Part shown: piece after piece, positions 53,876 to 63,283 of the stretch | How the letters are laid out: the number at the start of each line of letters is the position of its first letter | Position numbering within the stretch: position 1 is the stretch's first letter | Assembly (NCBI RefSeq): GCF_014642835.1 | Contig: NZ_BMJA01000001.1 | Coordinates: 626,540-690,539, forward strand | Reading direction: 5' to 3' | Length of the DNA: 64,000 nucleotides | Origin: Dyella nitratireducens | GTDB taxonomy: Bacteria > Pseudomonadota > Gammaproteobacteria > Xanthomonadales > Rhodanobacteraceae | Program-made: the position numbers and the translations under genes | The notes under the pieces: model-generated | Databases searched by the model: none | Told to the model about the DNA's origin: nothing | Seen by the model: the letters and a program-made list of their open reading frames with translations, nothing else

Positions 53876-54703
53876 ATGCTGCGACAGCGTGTCATTACCG
53901 CTTTGCTCCTCGCTCCCTTGGCGATCCTGCTGATTCTGCTGCCTCCGACCAGCGTGTTTGCTTGCCTGCTGGCTGCAGCCTTCCTGGCCGGCGCCTGGGA
54001 ATGGTCGCGACTGGCCGGCATGAAAAGCCGTGTTACGCGTGGCGTGCTGCTTGGCTTCGTCTTGTTGGTGTTCATAGCGCTGTGGGTACTGCGAAGCTCG
54101 CAGTGGCTATGGCCTGCACTGATCGTGGCCGGTGTGGCGTGGTGGCTGGTGGCGTGCGTATGGCTGCGCCACTTCGCGTTTGCGGCGGCACCGACGTCCG
54201 AAAATCGTAATCTGAAGTTGTTGGCTGGTGCCTTCGTCGTGTTTCCGGCCTGGGTGGCCGCCCTGAGCATTCACGGCAGCCCATCGCACGGCCACGTGTG
54301 GACGTTTCTGGCGATGTTGCTGGTGTGGGCCGCCGATACTGGCGCCTATTTTGCCGGCAGCTGGTTCGGCAAGGGCAAGCGCAAGCTGGCGCCGCAAATC
54401 AGCCCTGGCAAGACCTGGGTGGGGGTGTACGGTGCCTTCACCACCAGCTCCCTGGTAGCCGCCGTGGCCGGGTGGCTGCTGGGCGTGCACGACTTGCGTT
54501 TGCTGGGCCTGATCGTCGTCACCATCGTGACGGTTGCCAGCTCGATCATCGGCGACCTGCTGGAAAGCCTGATGAAACGCCATGCAAACGTGAAAGACTC
54601 CGGTGCCCTTTTCCCGGGCCATGGAGGGCTGCTGGATCGCCTGGACAGCGTATTCGCGGCCTTGCCGGTGTTTGCGTTGGGGAAGCTCTTGCTGGGGCTT
54701 TGA
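53876..54703 (+). CDS. cdsA: Phosphatidate cytidylyltransferase
   Basis: 275 aa, seven or eight membrane helices. It makes CDP-diacylglycerol from phosphatidate and CTP. The complete family signature is SLMKRHANVKDSGALFPGHG plus GLLDRLDS near the C-terminus. AGGA precedes the ATG. The gene normally found next, dxr, is absent; after 188 bp without a recognisable gene comes rseP. Confidence 0.96.
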   Translation: MLRQRVITALLLAPLAILLILLPPTSVFACLLAAAFLAGAWEWSRLAGMKSRVTRGVLLGFVLLVFIALWVLRSSQWLWPALIVAGVAWWLVACVWLRHFAFAAAPTSENRNLKLLAGAFVVFPAWVAALSIHGSPSHGHVWTFLAMLLVWAADTGAYFAGSWFGKGKRKLAPQISPGKTWVGVYGAFTTSSLVAAVAGWLLGVHDLRLLGLIVVTIVTVASSIIGDLLESLMKRHANVKDSGALFPGHGGLLDRLDSVFAALPVFALGKLLLGL

Positions 54704-54891
54704 GGCATGCCACACCCGCCTCCCTTCCCGGCAAGCAGAGGAAGGCGTAAAGAACGGAACTGCTGCTGCAGGCCGCGGTCGATATCCCAATCCCGAGCGT
54801 ACGCCGCCGTGCAGCCTTCCTGGCCGTCCGGCGGGTACTTCGCAACGCTTGCTGATAAGCTTTGAGTTCCTAAGAAGACGTACCTGCTTTG

Positions 54892-56244
54892 ATGAATCCC
54901 TTTTTCGGCTCGGTGTTCTGGTTACTGGTCACGCTCGGCGTGCTGGTGACCTTTCACGAATTCGGACACTACTGGGTCGCTCGCCGCTGTGGTGTGAAAG
55001 TGCTGCGCTTCTCGGTCGGCTTCGGCCGCGCGATATGGAAACGCATCGGCCGCGACGGCACCGAATACCAAATCGCCGCCATCCCGCTGGGCGGCTACGT
55101 CAAAATGCTCGACGCCCGCGAGGGTGACGTCGATCCCGCGGAACGTCATCAGGAATTTACCGCCCAGTCGCTGTGGAAGCGCATTGCCATCGTGGCCGCG
55201 GGCCCGGGCTTCAATATCATCTTCACTGTCGCCGCGTTCTGGTTGATGTTCGTGCTGGGACGCACGGACTACGCGCCGATCGTCACCGCCGCGCCGCAAA
55301 GCCTGGCCGCCGAGGCGGGCATCCATGCGGGTGATCGCTTGTTGACGGTGGGTGGAGAACCCGTCACGACCTGGAGCGGCTCGTACGACGTCATCGCCAA
55401 CGCACTGCTAGGCCGGACACCGCTGGCGGTTACCGTGCTCGGTGCGGACGGTGCGCAGCGTTCGCTGGTGCTGCCGCTCAATCGCCTGCCGCCTGGCGAA
55501 GACGTGGGGCAATACCTGGACAAGCTGGGTCTGGAACTGGCACCGGCACCGCCAGTCGCGGCCACCGTGGAACCCGGTGATCCTGCCGCGCTGGCCGGCT
55601 TGCAGGCCGGTGATCGCATCCTGCGCATCAACGGCACGGCAGTGAAGGACGATTTCAACGACATCGGTACGCTGGTCAAGGCCGCCGCGGTGAAATCACC
55701 GCGTCTCTCTGTGGACATCGAACGTGATGGCAAGCCTATGAGCTTCACCGTCACGGCACAGATGAAATCGGAACGGGGTCAGCCGCCGCAGTGGATCATC
55801 GGCATCACCAGCCCGGCCGCTAAAATCGCCGTCCAGCATTACGGTCCGGCCAAGGCCCTGGTCGAGTCGCTCGCCCTCACCTGGCAGCGCACCACCGACA
55901 CCTTCAGCATGGTCGGCAAGATGATCACCGGCGAGGCGTCGACGAAAAACATTTCCGGCGTCATCGGCATCGCGCAGGTCGCCAACGCGGCAGCGCAGAT
56001 GGGGCTGGATCGCTTCCTGGAATTCCTCGGCCTGGTGTCGCTTAGCCTGGCCATCATCAACTTGCTGCCCATCCCGGTCTTGGATGGCGGCCATCTGCTG
56101 TATTACCTTATCGAGCTGATCAAAGGCAGCCCGGTCAGCGAACGGACCATGATCGCGGGCCAGTACGTGGGCATCGCCTTGCTGTTCACGCTGATGGGGT
56201 TGGCGTTCTACAACGACATCCATCGCATCATCCTGCCCTCGTGA
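54892..56244 (+). CDS. rseP: Site-2 protease RseP (sigma-E regulatory)
   Basis: 450 aa from the ATG at 54892; an in-frame TTG one codon earlier is ignored. An intramembrane zinc protease that cleaves anti-sigma factor RseA. The active site is H22-E23-x-x-H26 in TFHEFGHYW, with the third ligand at LPIPVLDGGH (near Asp398). Two PDZ domains lie between, at about 115-190 and 200-280. It precedes bamA as usual. Confidence 0.96.
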   Translation: MNPFFGSVFWLLVTLGVLVTFHEFGHYWVARRCGVKVLRFSVGFGRAIWKRIGRDGTEYQIAAIPLGGYVKMLDAREGDVDPAERHQEFTAQSLWKRIAIVAAGPGFNIIFTVAAFWLMFVLGRTDYAPIVTAAPQSLAAEAGIHAGDRLLTVGGEPVTTWSGSYDVIANALLGRTPLAVTVLGADGAQRSLVLPLNRLPPGEDVGQYLDKLGLELAPAPPVAATVEPGDPAALAGLQAGDRILRINGTAVKDDFNDIGTLVKAAAVKSPRLSVDIERDGKPMSFTVTAQMKSERGQPPQWIIGITSPAAKIAVQHYGPAKALVESLALTWQRTTDTFSMVGKMITGEASTKNISGVIGIAQVANAAAQMGLDRFLEFLGLVSLSLAIINLLPIPVLDGGHLLYYLIELIKGSPVSERTMIAGQYVGIALLFTLMGLAFYNDIHRIILPS

Positions 56245-56413
56245 GACGGATGCGCGCCGCCTGCAACCTCTGGTTGAGTGGCTGGCCGCGATTGTCCTAT
56301 CGCGTGGCAAACCTCGCGTCCTGCGCGGCACCCGGTGTTTTTTCGCCGGCCATGCCCGCGCAAGTGGGGAACAACATGGGGCCGGGATGATGCCGGCTTT
56401 GGAAAAAATGCAG

Positions 56414-56437
56414 CGGGGCGGCCGCATGACCGCCCCG
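56414..56437. promoter_or_regulatory. Hairpin in the bamA leader
   Basis: CGGGGCGG / CCGCCCCG arms around 8 nt, 25 bp before the bamA ATG, inside a 218 bp leader. It may act in message stability; no sigma-E promoter consensus was recognised by eye. Confidence 0.45.
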
Positions 56438-56462
56438 TCCGAATAACACAACGGAATCGACG

Positions 56463-58898
56463 ATGAAGCGTATCGCCGCCCTGATCCTGCTTGCCAGCCT
56501 ATCCACCAGCGCATTCGCGCTGGAACCCTTTGTCGTTTCCGACATCCGAATTGAGGGCCTGAACCGCATTTCTGCGGGTACCGTGTTCAATTACCTGCAG
56601 ATCAACAAGGGGGATCGCCTTACCACCGAGGAAGCCCAGCAGGCGATCCGTGCGTTGTATGGCACCAAGTTCTTCAGCGACGTGGAACTGGAGCGCGATG
56701 GCAGCATCCTGGTGATCAAGGTCACCGAACGTCCGTCGATCGCCAAGCTGTCGATCCGCGGCAACAGCGATATCAAGACTGACGACCTGAAGAAGGGCCT
56801 GAAGGAAATCGGCTTGTCCGAAGGCGAAACCTTCGACCGCCTGGCGCTGGACCGCGTGCAGCAGGAGCTGATCCGCCAGTACTACAACCGCGGCAAGTAC
56901 AACGTTTCGGTAATCCCGCACGTGACGACGCTCGATCGCAACCGCGTGTCCATCGACATCGAGATCCGCGAGGGCAAGGTCGCCAAGGTCAAGGAAGTGA
57001 ACATCGTCGGCAACACGGCGTTCACCGACAAGGAAATCGAGCAGAACTTCGAAACCGGCACGACCAACTTGCTGTCGTGGTATTCGAAGAACGACCAGTA
57101 CTCCCAGGACAAGCTCTCGGGTGACCTGAAGAAGCTGCAGTCCTACTACATGGATCGCGGCTATGCCGACTTCGGCATCGATTCCACCCAGGTCACCATT
57201 GCACCCGACAAGCGCGCGATGTACATCGCTGCCGACGTGATCCAGGGCGACATCTACCACATCTCCGGCACGCACCTGCTCGGCCAGCTCATCCTGCCCG
57301 AAGACACGCTGCGCAAGCTGGTATTCGTGAAGGACGGCGACCTGTTCAACCGCCGCGCCATCGAAGCGACCTCCGACTCGATCAAGGCATTGCTGGCCAA
57401 CATTGGCTACGCCTTTGCCAAGGTCAACTCGGTGCCCAAGCTCGATAAAGACAAGAAGACCGTGGACGTGACCTGGTACATCCAGCCGGGTCCGCGTGTG
57501 TATGTGCGCCGTGTGATCTTCCAGGGCAACACCCGCACGGAAGACGATGTGCTGCGCCGTGAAATGCGCCAGCTCGAAGGCGCGTGGTATTCGCAGGCGG
57601 CGATCGACCGCTCGAAGATCCGCCTGCAGCAGCTGGGCTACTTCAAGACCGTTACCATCGACAAGCAAACCGTGCCCGGCAGCGATGACGAAGTCGACCT
57701 GACGGTGAAGGTGGAAGAACAGTCCGCCGGCAGCCTCACCTTCGGCGTGGGTTATTCGCAGTACTCGGGCATCATCCTGTCCTCCTCGGTGTCGCAGAAG
57801 AACTTCCTCGGCACCGGCGACCAGTTCTCCATCGGCGCAGAGCGCAGCGATTACCTCACCTCGATCAACGCGGGTTATGTAAACCCGTACCTGACCGAAA
57901 ACGGCGTCAGTATCGGCTACAACGCCACCTTCTCGAAGGCCGACTACAGCAGCCTGGGTAGCCAGTACGCCAGCTATTCCAACAGCACCAAGTCGTTCTC
58001 CACGACCATTGGCATTCCGATCACCGACTTCGATCGCCTGAGCGGCAGCCTCGGTATCGGCAGCACCAAGATCAACACCTACGAGGGCTATACCCCGCAG
58101 GTACTGATCGACTACATCAACGCGCTGGGCCATGAGACGATCCACACCTGGACGGGCTCGGTGGGCTGGATCCACGACACGCGCAACTCGTACTGGGCGC
58201 CTACACACGGTGGCCAGATCACAGCGGGCGTGAACGTGGCACTGCCTGGCTCCACCGTGCAGTACTGGACCTTCAACGGCGAAGCCAACCACTACTGGCC
58301 GCTCTGGAAAGGCTTCGTGCTGTACCTGGACGGCAAGGTGGCCTACGGCGATACCTACGGCACGCAGAAATTCCAGAACACGACGGCCGACTACACCGCC
58401 TCCAATGGCCAGTACGGCTACAAGGCCGGCGACAAGGTCACCTTCCCGTTCTGGATGAACTTCTACGCCGGCGGCGTGACCGACTTGCGCGGCTTCCAGG
58501 ACAACACCCTTGGTCCGCGTGCCTGCGCTGGCGACACCTCCACTGGCTTGCCCATCAAGCCGTACAACACCGGCTACTGCCCCAACAGTACCTACAGCTA
58601 TGCGCAGCCAATCGGCGGCGCGTTCAAGGTATTGGGCACGGCGGAGATTTACCTGCCGCTGCCGTTCCTCAAGGACATCAATACCGCACGCGTATCGTTG
58701 TTCATGGACGTGGGTCAGGCCTATCAGAACATCCAGAGCTTCAGCACCAAGACGCTGGACGCGTCGGCCGGTGTCTCGCTGCACTGGCAGGCACCGATCG
58801 GCCCGCTGATCATCAGCCTGGGCATGCCCTTCCGCACACAACCCGGCGACAGCCAGTACGAGGAACGTATCCAGTTCACCTTCGGCAGCCAGTTCTAA
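56463..58898 (+). CDS. bamA: Outer-membrane protein assembly factor BamA
   Basis: 811 aa (E. coli 810). Central subunit of the beta-barrel assembly machine. Signal peptide KRIAALILLASLSTSAFA, five POTRA domains (about 20-420; FVVSDIRIEGLNRISAGTVF starts the first), then a 16-strand barrel ending IQFTFGSQF with the C-terminal Phe. The barrel has the VRGF-like motif as LRGFQDNTLGPR. It is followed by a strong terminator. Confidence 0.97.
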   Translation: MKRIAALILLASLSTSAFALEPFVVSDIRIEGLNRISAGTVFNYLQINKGDRLTTEEAQQAIRALYGTKFFSDVELERDGSILVIKVTERPSIAKLSIRGNSDIKTDDLKKGLKEIGLSEGETFDRLALDRVQQELIRQYYNRGKYNVSVIPHVTTLDRNRVSIDIEIREGKVAKVKEVNIVGNTAFTDKEIEQNFETGTTNLLSWYSKNDQYSQDKLSGDLKKLQSYYMDRGYADFGIDSTQVTIAPDKRAMYIAADVIQGDIYHISGTHLLGQLILPEDTLRKLVFVKDGDLFNRRAIEATSDSIKALLANIGYAFAKVNSVPKLDKDKKTVDVTWYIQPGPRVYVRRVIFQGNTRTEDDVLRREMRQLEGAWYSQAAIDRSKIRLQQLGYFKTVTIDKQTVPGSDDEVDLTVKVEEQSAGSLTFGVGYSQYSGIILSSSVSQKNFLGTGDQFSIGAERSDYLTSINAGYVNPYLTENGVSIGYNATFSKADYSSLGSQYASYSNSTKSFSTTIGIPITDFDRLSGSLGIGSTKINTYEGYTPQVLIDYINALGHETIHTWTGSVGWIHDTRNSYWAPTHGGQITAGVNVALPGSTVQYWTFNGEANHYWPLWKGFVLYLDGKVAYGDTYGTQKFQNTTADYTASNGQYGYKAGDKVTFPFWMNFYAGGVTDLRGFQDNTLGPRACAGDTSTGLPIKPYNTGYCPNSTYSYAQPIGGAFKVLGTAEIYLPLPFLKDINTARVSLFMDVGQAYQNIQSFSTKTLDASAGVSLHWQAPIGPLIISLGMPFRTQPGDSQYEERIQFTFGSQF

Positions 58899-58920
58899 GG
58901 CAGCCCGCAAGGGAATATCC

Positions 58921-58951
58921 AAAGAAAGCGCGGCCTGGCCGCGCTTTCTTT
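58921..58951. terminator. Bidirectional terminator after bamA
   Basis: AAAGAAAGCGCGG / CCGCGCTTTCTTT arms around CCTGG, with flanking T's, 22 bp after bamA. It ends the rseP-bamA transcript, so lpxD needs its own promoter. Confidence 0.94.
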
Positions 58952-59008
58952 TATAGCCCGCGGATTCCCCCGAATCGCAAAATGATGCATGCCGCGGGGA
59001 CCGCCCCC

Positions 59009-59014
59009 TACAAT
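59009..59014 (+). promoter_or_regulatory. Candidate -10 of the lpxD-fabZ-lpxA operon
   Basis: TACAAT followed by GCGGCGG, 23 bp before lpxD and after the bamA terminator. The -35 is weak. Confidence 0.5.
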
Positions 59015-59037
59015 GCGGCGGTTGCCTGGAGCCCTAG

Positions 59038-60066
59038 ATGAGCACGACCCACTACAGCGTCGCCCAACTTGCCGAACGCTTCGCCCTGGAATTTCGCGGT
59101 GACGGCGCGCGCATCATCGATGGCGTCGGCACGCTAGCCGGTGCGGGGCCAAGCCAGCTCAGCTTTCTGTCCAACAGCAAATACACCGCTCAACTGGCCA
59201 CCACGCGCGCAGGTGTCGTGGTACTCAGTCAAGAGGCGACCGAGGGCTGCCCCTCGGCAGTACTGATCGCGCGCGATCCCTATGTGGCCTACGCCCACAT
59301 CGCGGCATTGTTCGAGCGCCTTCCCGCTGCAGCGCCAGGCATACACCCTACGGCCGTGGTAGCACCCGGCGCACGTGTCAGCGCATCGGCGAGCATCGGC
59401 CCGTGTTGCGTTGTTGACGAGGGTGCCGTAGTCGACGACGGCGTGGTGCTCGGCCCTCATTGCATCATCGGCCCGGAGTGCACGGTCGGCGCACAATCGC
59501 GGCTGGTCGCCCGTGTGACCTTGGTAACACGCGTGACATTGGGCAAGCGCGTATTGGTGCATCCCGGCGCGGTCATCGGCTCGGATGGCTTTGGCCTCGC
59601 GTTTGATCGCGATCATTGGGTGAAGCTGCCGCAACTGGGCGGTGTACGCATCGGCGACGACTGTGAGATCGGCGCCAACACCACCATCGACCGCGGCACG
59701 CTGGACGACACCGTGCTGGAAGAAGATGTGCGCCTGGACAATCAGATCCAGATCGCCCACAACGTTTACATCGGCGCACATACCGCCATGGCAGGCTGCG
59801 CGGCCGTAGCCGGCAGCGCAAAAATCGGCCGTTATTGCATGATCGGCGGCAATGCCGGCGTGCTTGGCCATCTCGAATTGGCCGACCGGGTTACCATAAC
59901 GGCCAAGAGTCTGGTGACGCATTCGATTCGGGAGGCTGGCGAGTATTCCTCCGGAGTGCCGCTGCAGGAAAACCGACAGTGGCGCCGTAATGCTGCGCGC
60001 TTCAAGCACCTGGACGAATACGCGCGCCGATTGTCGGCGCTGGAAAAGGATAAGAACGATGACTGA
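59038..60066 (+). CDS. lpxD: UDP-3-O-(3-hydroxyacyl)glucosamine N-acyltransferase
   Basis: 342 aa (E. coli 341). The third step of lipid A synthesis. The N-terminal uridine-binding domain (FLSNSKYTAQL) is followed by a left-handed beta-helix of hexapeptides; GGVRIGDDCEIGANTTIDRG and DNQIQIAHNVYIG contain the catalytic His region. It overlaps fabZ by 8 bp. Confidence 0.96.
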   Translation: MSTTHYSVAQLAERFALEFRGDGARIIDGVGTLAGAGPSQLSFLSNSKYTAQLATTRAGVVVLSQEATEGCPSAVLIARDPYVAYAHIAALFERLPAAAPGIHPTAVVAPGARVSASASIGPCCVVDEGAVVDDGVVLGPHCIIGPECTVGAQSRLVARVTLVTRVTLGKRVLVHPGAVIGSDGFGLAFDRDHWVKLPQLGGVRIGDDCEIGANTTIDRGTLDDTVLEEDVRLDNQIQIAHNVYIGAHTAMAGCAAVAGSAKIGRYCMIGGNAGVLGHLELADRVTITAKSLVTHSIREAGEYSSGVPLQENRQWRRNAARFKHLDEYARRLSALEKDKNDD

Positions 60067-60532
60067 CAACACCACCCCGATCACGCTACCCGTAGGCGTG
60101 GAGCAGATTCAGCAGTTGCTGCCGCACCGCTATCCGTTCCTGCTGGTGGATCGCGTCATCGAGATCGTGCCGGATCAAAGCGTGGTGACGCTGAAAAACG
60201 TCACCATCAACGAACCGTTTTTCAACGGCCATTTCCCCGGCCATCCCGTGATGCCCGGCGTGCTGATCGTGGAGGCCATGGCGCAATCCGCCGGCCTGCT
60301 CACGCAGATCAGCGCGCGCTTGAAAGGCAACCCGGCCAGCCCGCTGTTCTACCTCGCCAAGGTCGACAATGCGCGCTTCAACGCACCCGTGGTGCCGGGC
60401 GATCAGCTGCGCATGGAAGTGAAGCTCAAGCGCCTGCTGCGCAGCATGGGCCTGTTCGAGGCACGCACGCTGGTGGATGGCCGCGAAGTGGCGAGCTGCG
60501 AATTGATGTGCGCAGCGAGGTCGGAGAAATGA
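60059..60532 (+). CDS. fabZ: 3-hydroxyacyl-ACP dehydratase FabZ
   Basis: 157 aa from the ATG at 60059, overlapping lpxD. A hot-dog dehydratase of fatty acid synthesis, whose activity competes with lipid A for 3-hydroxyacyl-ACP. The catalytic His58 is in [15 protein letters not shown] and Glu72 in VEAMAQ. It overlaps lpxA by 4 bp (ATGA). Confidence 0.96.
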   Translation: MTDNTTPITLPVGVEQIQQLLPHRYPFLLVDRVIEIVPDQSVVTLKNVTINEPFFNGHFPGHPVMPGVLIVEAMAQSAGLLTQISARLKGNPASPLFYLAKVDNARFNAPVVPGDQLRMEVKLKRLLRSMGLFEARTLVDGREVASCELMCAARSEK

Positions 60533-61302
60533 TCCACCCCACCGCGCAAATCGATCCATCTGCTGTCATTGGCAAGGACGTCAGCATCGGTGCCTTCACC
60601 GTCATTGGCGCCGATGTCGACATCGGCGACAACACGGTGATTGGGCCGCACGTGGTGATCCAAGGCCCCACCAAGATCGGCCGCGACAATCGCATTGCGC
60701 AATTCGCCTCGATCGGTGGCGATCCGCAAGATATGAAATACGGCGGCGAACGCACACAGCTGGTGATTGGCGACCGCAACCTGATCCGCGAATTCGTCAC
60801 CATCAACCGCGGCACGGGCGAAGGCGGCGGTGTCACCCGCGTCGGCAACGACAACTGGCTGCTCGCCTACGTGCACATCGCGCACGATTGCAACGTTGGC
60901 AACCACACCATCTTCTCCAACTACTCGGCATTGGCCGGCCACGTGGAAGTGGGTGATTGGACGGTTTTCGCCGGTTATTCCGGTGCGCACCAATTCTGCA
61001 AAGTCGGTGCTCACGCTTTTATCGCCATGGGCTGCCTGCTCGGCGCTGACGTACCGCCGTTCCTGATGATGGCCAACGACCAAGCTGGTCGTCCACGCGG
61101 GCTCAACACCACCGGCCTCAAGCGCCGCGGCTTCGAGCCAGAACGCATCACCGCGATCAAACGCGCCTACCGCACGCTCTACACCTCCGGCCTGTCGCTG
61201 GCCGAGGCGCGCGAGCAGCTCGCCGCGCAGGCACAGGAAAGCGAAGACGTGCGGGCGATGTTGGAATTTCTGGAACGCAGCGAGCGTGGGTTGGCGCGCT
61301 GA
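60529..61302 (+). CDS. lpxA: UDP-N-acetylglucosamine O-acyltransferase
   Basis: 257 aa (E. coli 262). The first step of lipid A synthesis. The beta-helix repeats are clear; the catalytic His119 and its partner His116 are in [13 protein letters not shown]. The stop is 21 bp before lpxB. Confidence 0.97.
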   Translation: MIHPTAQIDPSAVIGKDVSIGAFTVIGADVDIGDNTVIGPHVVIQGPTKIGRDNRIAQFASIGGDPQDMKYGGERTQLVIGDRNLIREFVTINRGTGEGGGVTRVGNDNWLLAYVHIAHDCNVGNHTIFSNYSALAGHVEVGDWTVFAGYSGAHQFCKVGAHAFIAMGCLLGADVPPFLMMANDQAGRPRGLNTTGLKRRGFEPERITAIKRAYRTLYTSGLSLAEAREQLAAQAQESEDVRAMLEFLERSERGLAR

Positions 61303-61323
61303 CCGCCATGTGCCGCACAGACC

Positions 61324-62538
61324 ATGTCCGCTGAGGCCGAAGCTCCGCTGATTGCGCTGATTGCCGGCGAAGACTCCGGCGATCAGCTCGGCGCGGATCT
61401 CATCGCTGCACTACGCCGGCACTACCCTCAAGCACGCTTCGTCGGCATCGGCGGTCGCCGCATGCAGGAGCATGGCTTCGAATCGTGGTACGACATCCGC
61501 GAACTGTCGCTGTTCGGTTTTGCAGAAGTAATCAGCCATCTGCCGCGGCTCTTGAAGCTGCGCAAAGCGCTGATTGCACGTTTGCTCGCAGCCAAGCCAG
61601 CCATCGTTGTCGGCATTGATGCACCCGACTTCAATCTCGGTCTCGAACGGCGACTGAAACAGGCGGGGTTGCGCACCGTCCATTACGTAAGCCCCTCGAT
61701 CTGGGCCTGGCGCGAAAAGCGCGCCGACAAGATCGGCCAGAGCGTGCATCGCGTACTGTGTCTGTTCCCGATGGAACCGCCGATCTATGCACGCCACGGT
61801 ATCGACGCGCGTTTCGTCGGCCATCCGCTGGCTGATCGTTTTCCGCTGGTATCCGATCGCGTGCCGGCTCGCCGCACTCTGCAGTTGCCGCTCGACGTGC
61901 CGGTGCTGGCGTTGCTGCCTGGCAGCCGCCATTCCGAACTGGAACGCATGGGTGCGATCTTCCTGGAAGCTGGGCGACGCGTCGCTGCCGCCGTACCCGG
62001 TTTGCGCGTGGTGATTCCCGCCGCGAATTCGCGCGCACTCGCCACGCTCAAGGCCATGCTTGCGCATGGGCCGCATGATGATGCTTCACCCATTCTGCTT
62101 GACGGTCACGCGCACGAAGCCATGCTCGCCGCCGACGTCGTGCTGCTCGCGTCAGGCACGGCAACGCTGGAAACCATGCTCGCCAAGCGACCGATGGTGG
62201 TGGGCTATCGCGTGTCGCCCTTGAGCTATCGCATCGCGCGCCTGTTCAACATGCTCAAGACCGATGTGTACGCCCTGCCCAACATCCTTGCTCGCGCTTG
62301 CGGCATGGGCAAAGACGCCTTGCTCGCGCCCGAACTGATGCAGGACGACTTCACGGCAGAAAAGCTGACGCATGCCACGCTGCAATTGTTCCGTGACAGC
62401 GAACGGCGCGGCGCCATCGTCGCAGCGTTCGAGCAACTGCATGAAGCCCTGCGTGGCCATCTGCCCGGCCATGCCGGCGACCACGCAGCCGCGTCGATCG
62501 TTGAATTGATCGACGACACGGCTACGATAAAACGCTGA
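61324..62538 (+). CDS. lpxB: Lipid-A-disaccharide synthase
   Basis: 404 aa (E. coli 382). A GT19 enzyme that joins UDP-2,3-diacylglucosamine and lipid [22 protein letters not shown] opens the protein; [28 protein letters not shown] and [10 protein letters not shown] are hallmark motifs. A 17 bp gap leads to rnhB. Confidence 0.96.
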   Translation: MSAEAEAPLIALIAGEDSGDQLGADLIAALRRHYPQARFVGIGGRRMQEHGFESWYDIRELSLFGFAEVISHLPRLLKLRKALIARLLAAKPAIVVGIDAPDFNLGLERRLKQAGLRTVHYVSPSIWAWREKRADKIGQSVHRVLCLFPMEPPIYARHGIDARFVGHPLADRFPLVSDRVPARRTLQLPLDVPVLALLPGSRHSELERMGAIFLEAGRRVAAAVPGLRVVIPAANSRALATLKAMLAHGPHDDASPILLDGHAHEAMLAADVVLLASGTATLETMLAKRPMVVGYRVSPLSYRIARLFNMLKTDVYALPNILARACGMGKDALLAPELMQDDFTAEKLTHATLQLFRDSERRGAIVAAFEQLHEALRGHLPGHAGDHAAASIVELIDDTATIKR

Positions 62539-62555
62539 GACTTGGATCGCTCGAG

Positions 62556-63176
62556 ATGGAACTTGTCGAAGCCGCAAACGAAACAGTCATCCAGCAAGCA
62601 CTCGTCGCAGGCGTGGACGAAGCCGGCCGCGGCCCGCTGGCTGGGCCCGTGGTTGTCGCTGCTGTCATCCTCAACAAGCGCCGCCGCATCAAGGGCCTGG
62701 ACGATTCCAAGAAACTCAGCGAGGCAAAACGCGAAGCGCTCTTCCCGCTGATCGTGGAGCGCGCGCTGGCGTATAGCGTGATCGTGGTCGAGCGAGAAGA
62801 AATCGATCGTATCAACATCTTCCAAGCCACCATGGTGGGCATGACGCGCGCATTGCGCGGCCTGACCCCGGCCGCCACCGAAGCGCTGATCGACGGCAAC
62901 CAATTGCCCAAGGACCTGCCCTGCCCAGCGCGCGCCATCATCGGCGGCGACGCACTGGAGCCGTCGATCAGTGCAGCATCGATCCTGGCCAAGGTCAGCC
63001 GGGATCGCTTGATGGTGGCGATGGATGCGCACTACCCCGGTTATGGCTTCGCCGAGCACAAGGGCTATTCCACGCCCGGCCATCTCGCCGCACTGCAGCG
63101 GCTAGGCCCTTGCACTGAACATCGACGCAGCTTTGCACCGGTCAAGCTGTTGCTGGATCAAGGACAATTGTTCTAA
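62556..63176 (+). CDS. rnhB: Ribonuclease HII
   Basis: 206 aa. It removes ribonucleotides from DNA-RNA hybrids. The catalytic Asp21 and Glu22 are in [20 protein letters not shown] and [15 protein letters not shown] supply the other acidic and conserved sites. It is followed by a 107 bp gap before dnaE. Confidence 0.96.
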   Translation: MELVEAANETVIQQALVAGVDEAGRGPLAGPVVVAAVILNKRRRIKGLDDSKKLSEAKREALFPLIVERALAYSVIVVEREEIDRINIFQATMVGMTRALRGLTPAATEALIDGNQLPKDLPCPARAIIGGDALEPSISAASILAKVSRDRLMVAMDAHYPGYGFAEHKGYSTPGHLAALQRLGPCTEHRRSFAPVKLLLDQGQLF

Positions 63177-63283
63177 GCGGGAAGCAAGAATCGTAAGGGC
63201 GCGATACCGATTCAAGCCACCTGTCAATGCTTGCCCGCACCCGGCAGGCTCGCTAGGCTGAGCCATTGCTTCGCGTGCGAGCC

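Noticed and set aside
56499-58922. 807-codon open frame antisense to bamA
   Set aside because: It mirrors the codon bias of bamA, has no recognisable domain or ribosome site, and bamA is certain on the other strand.
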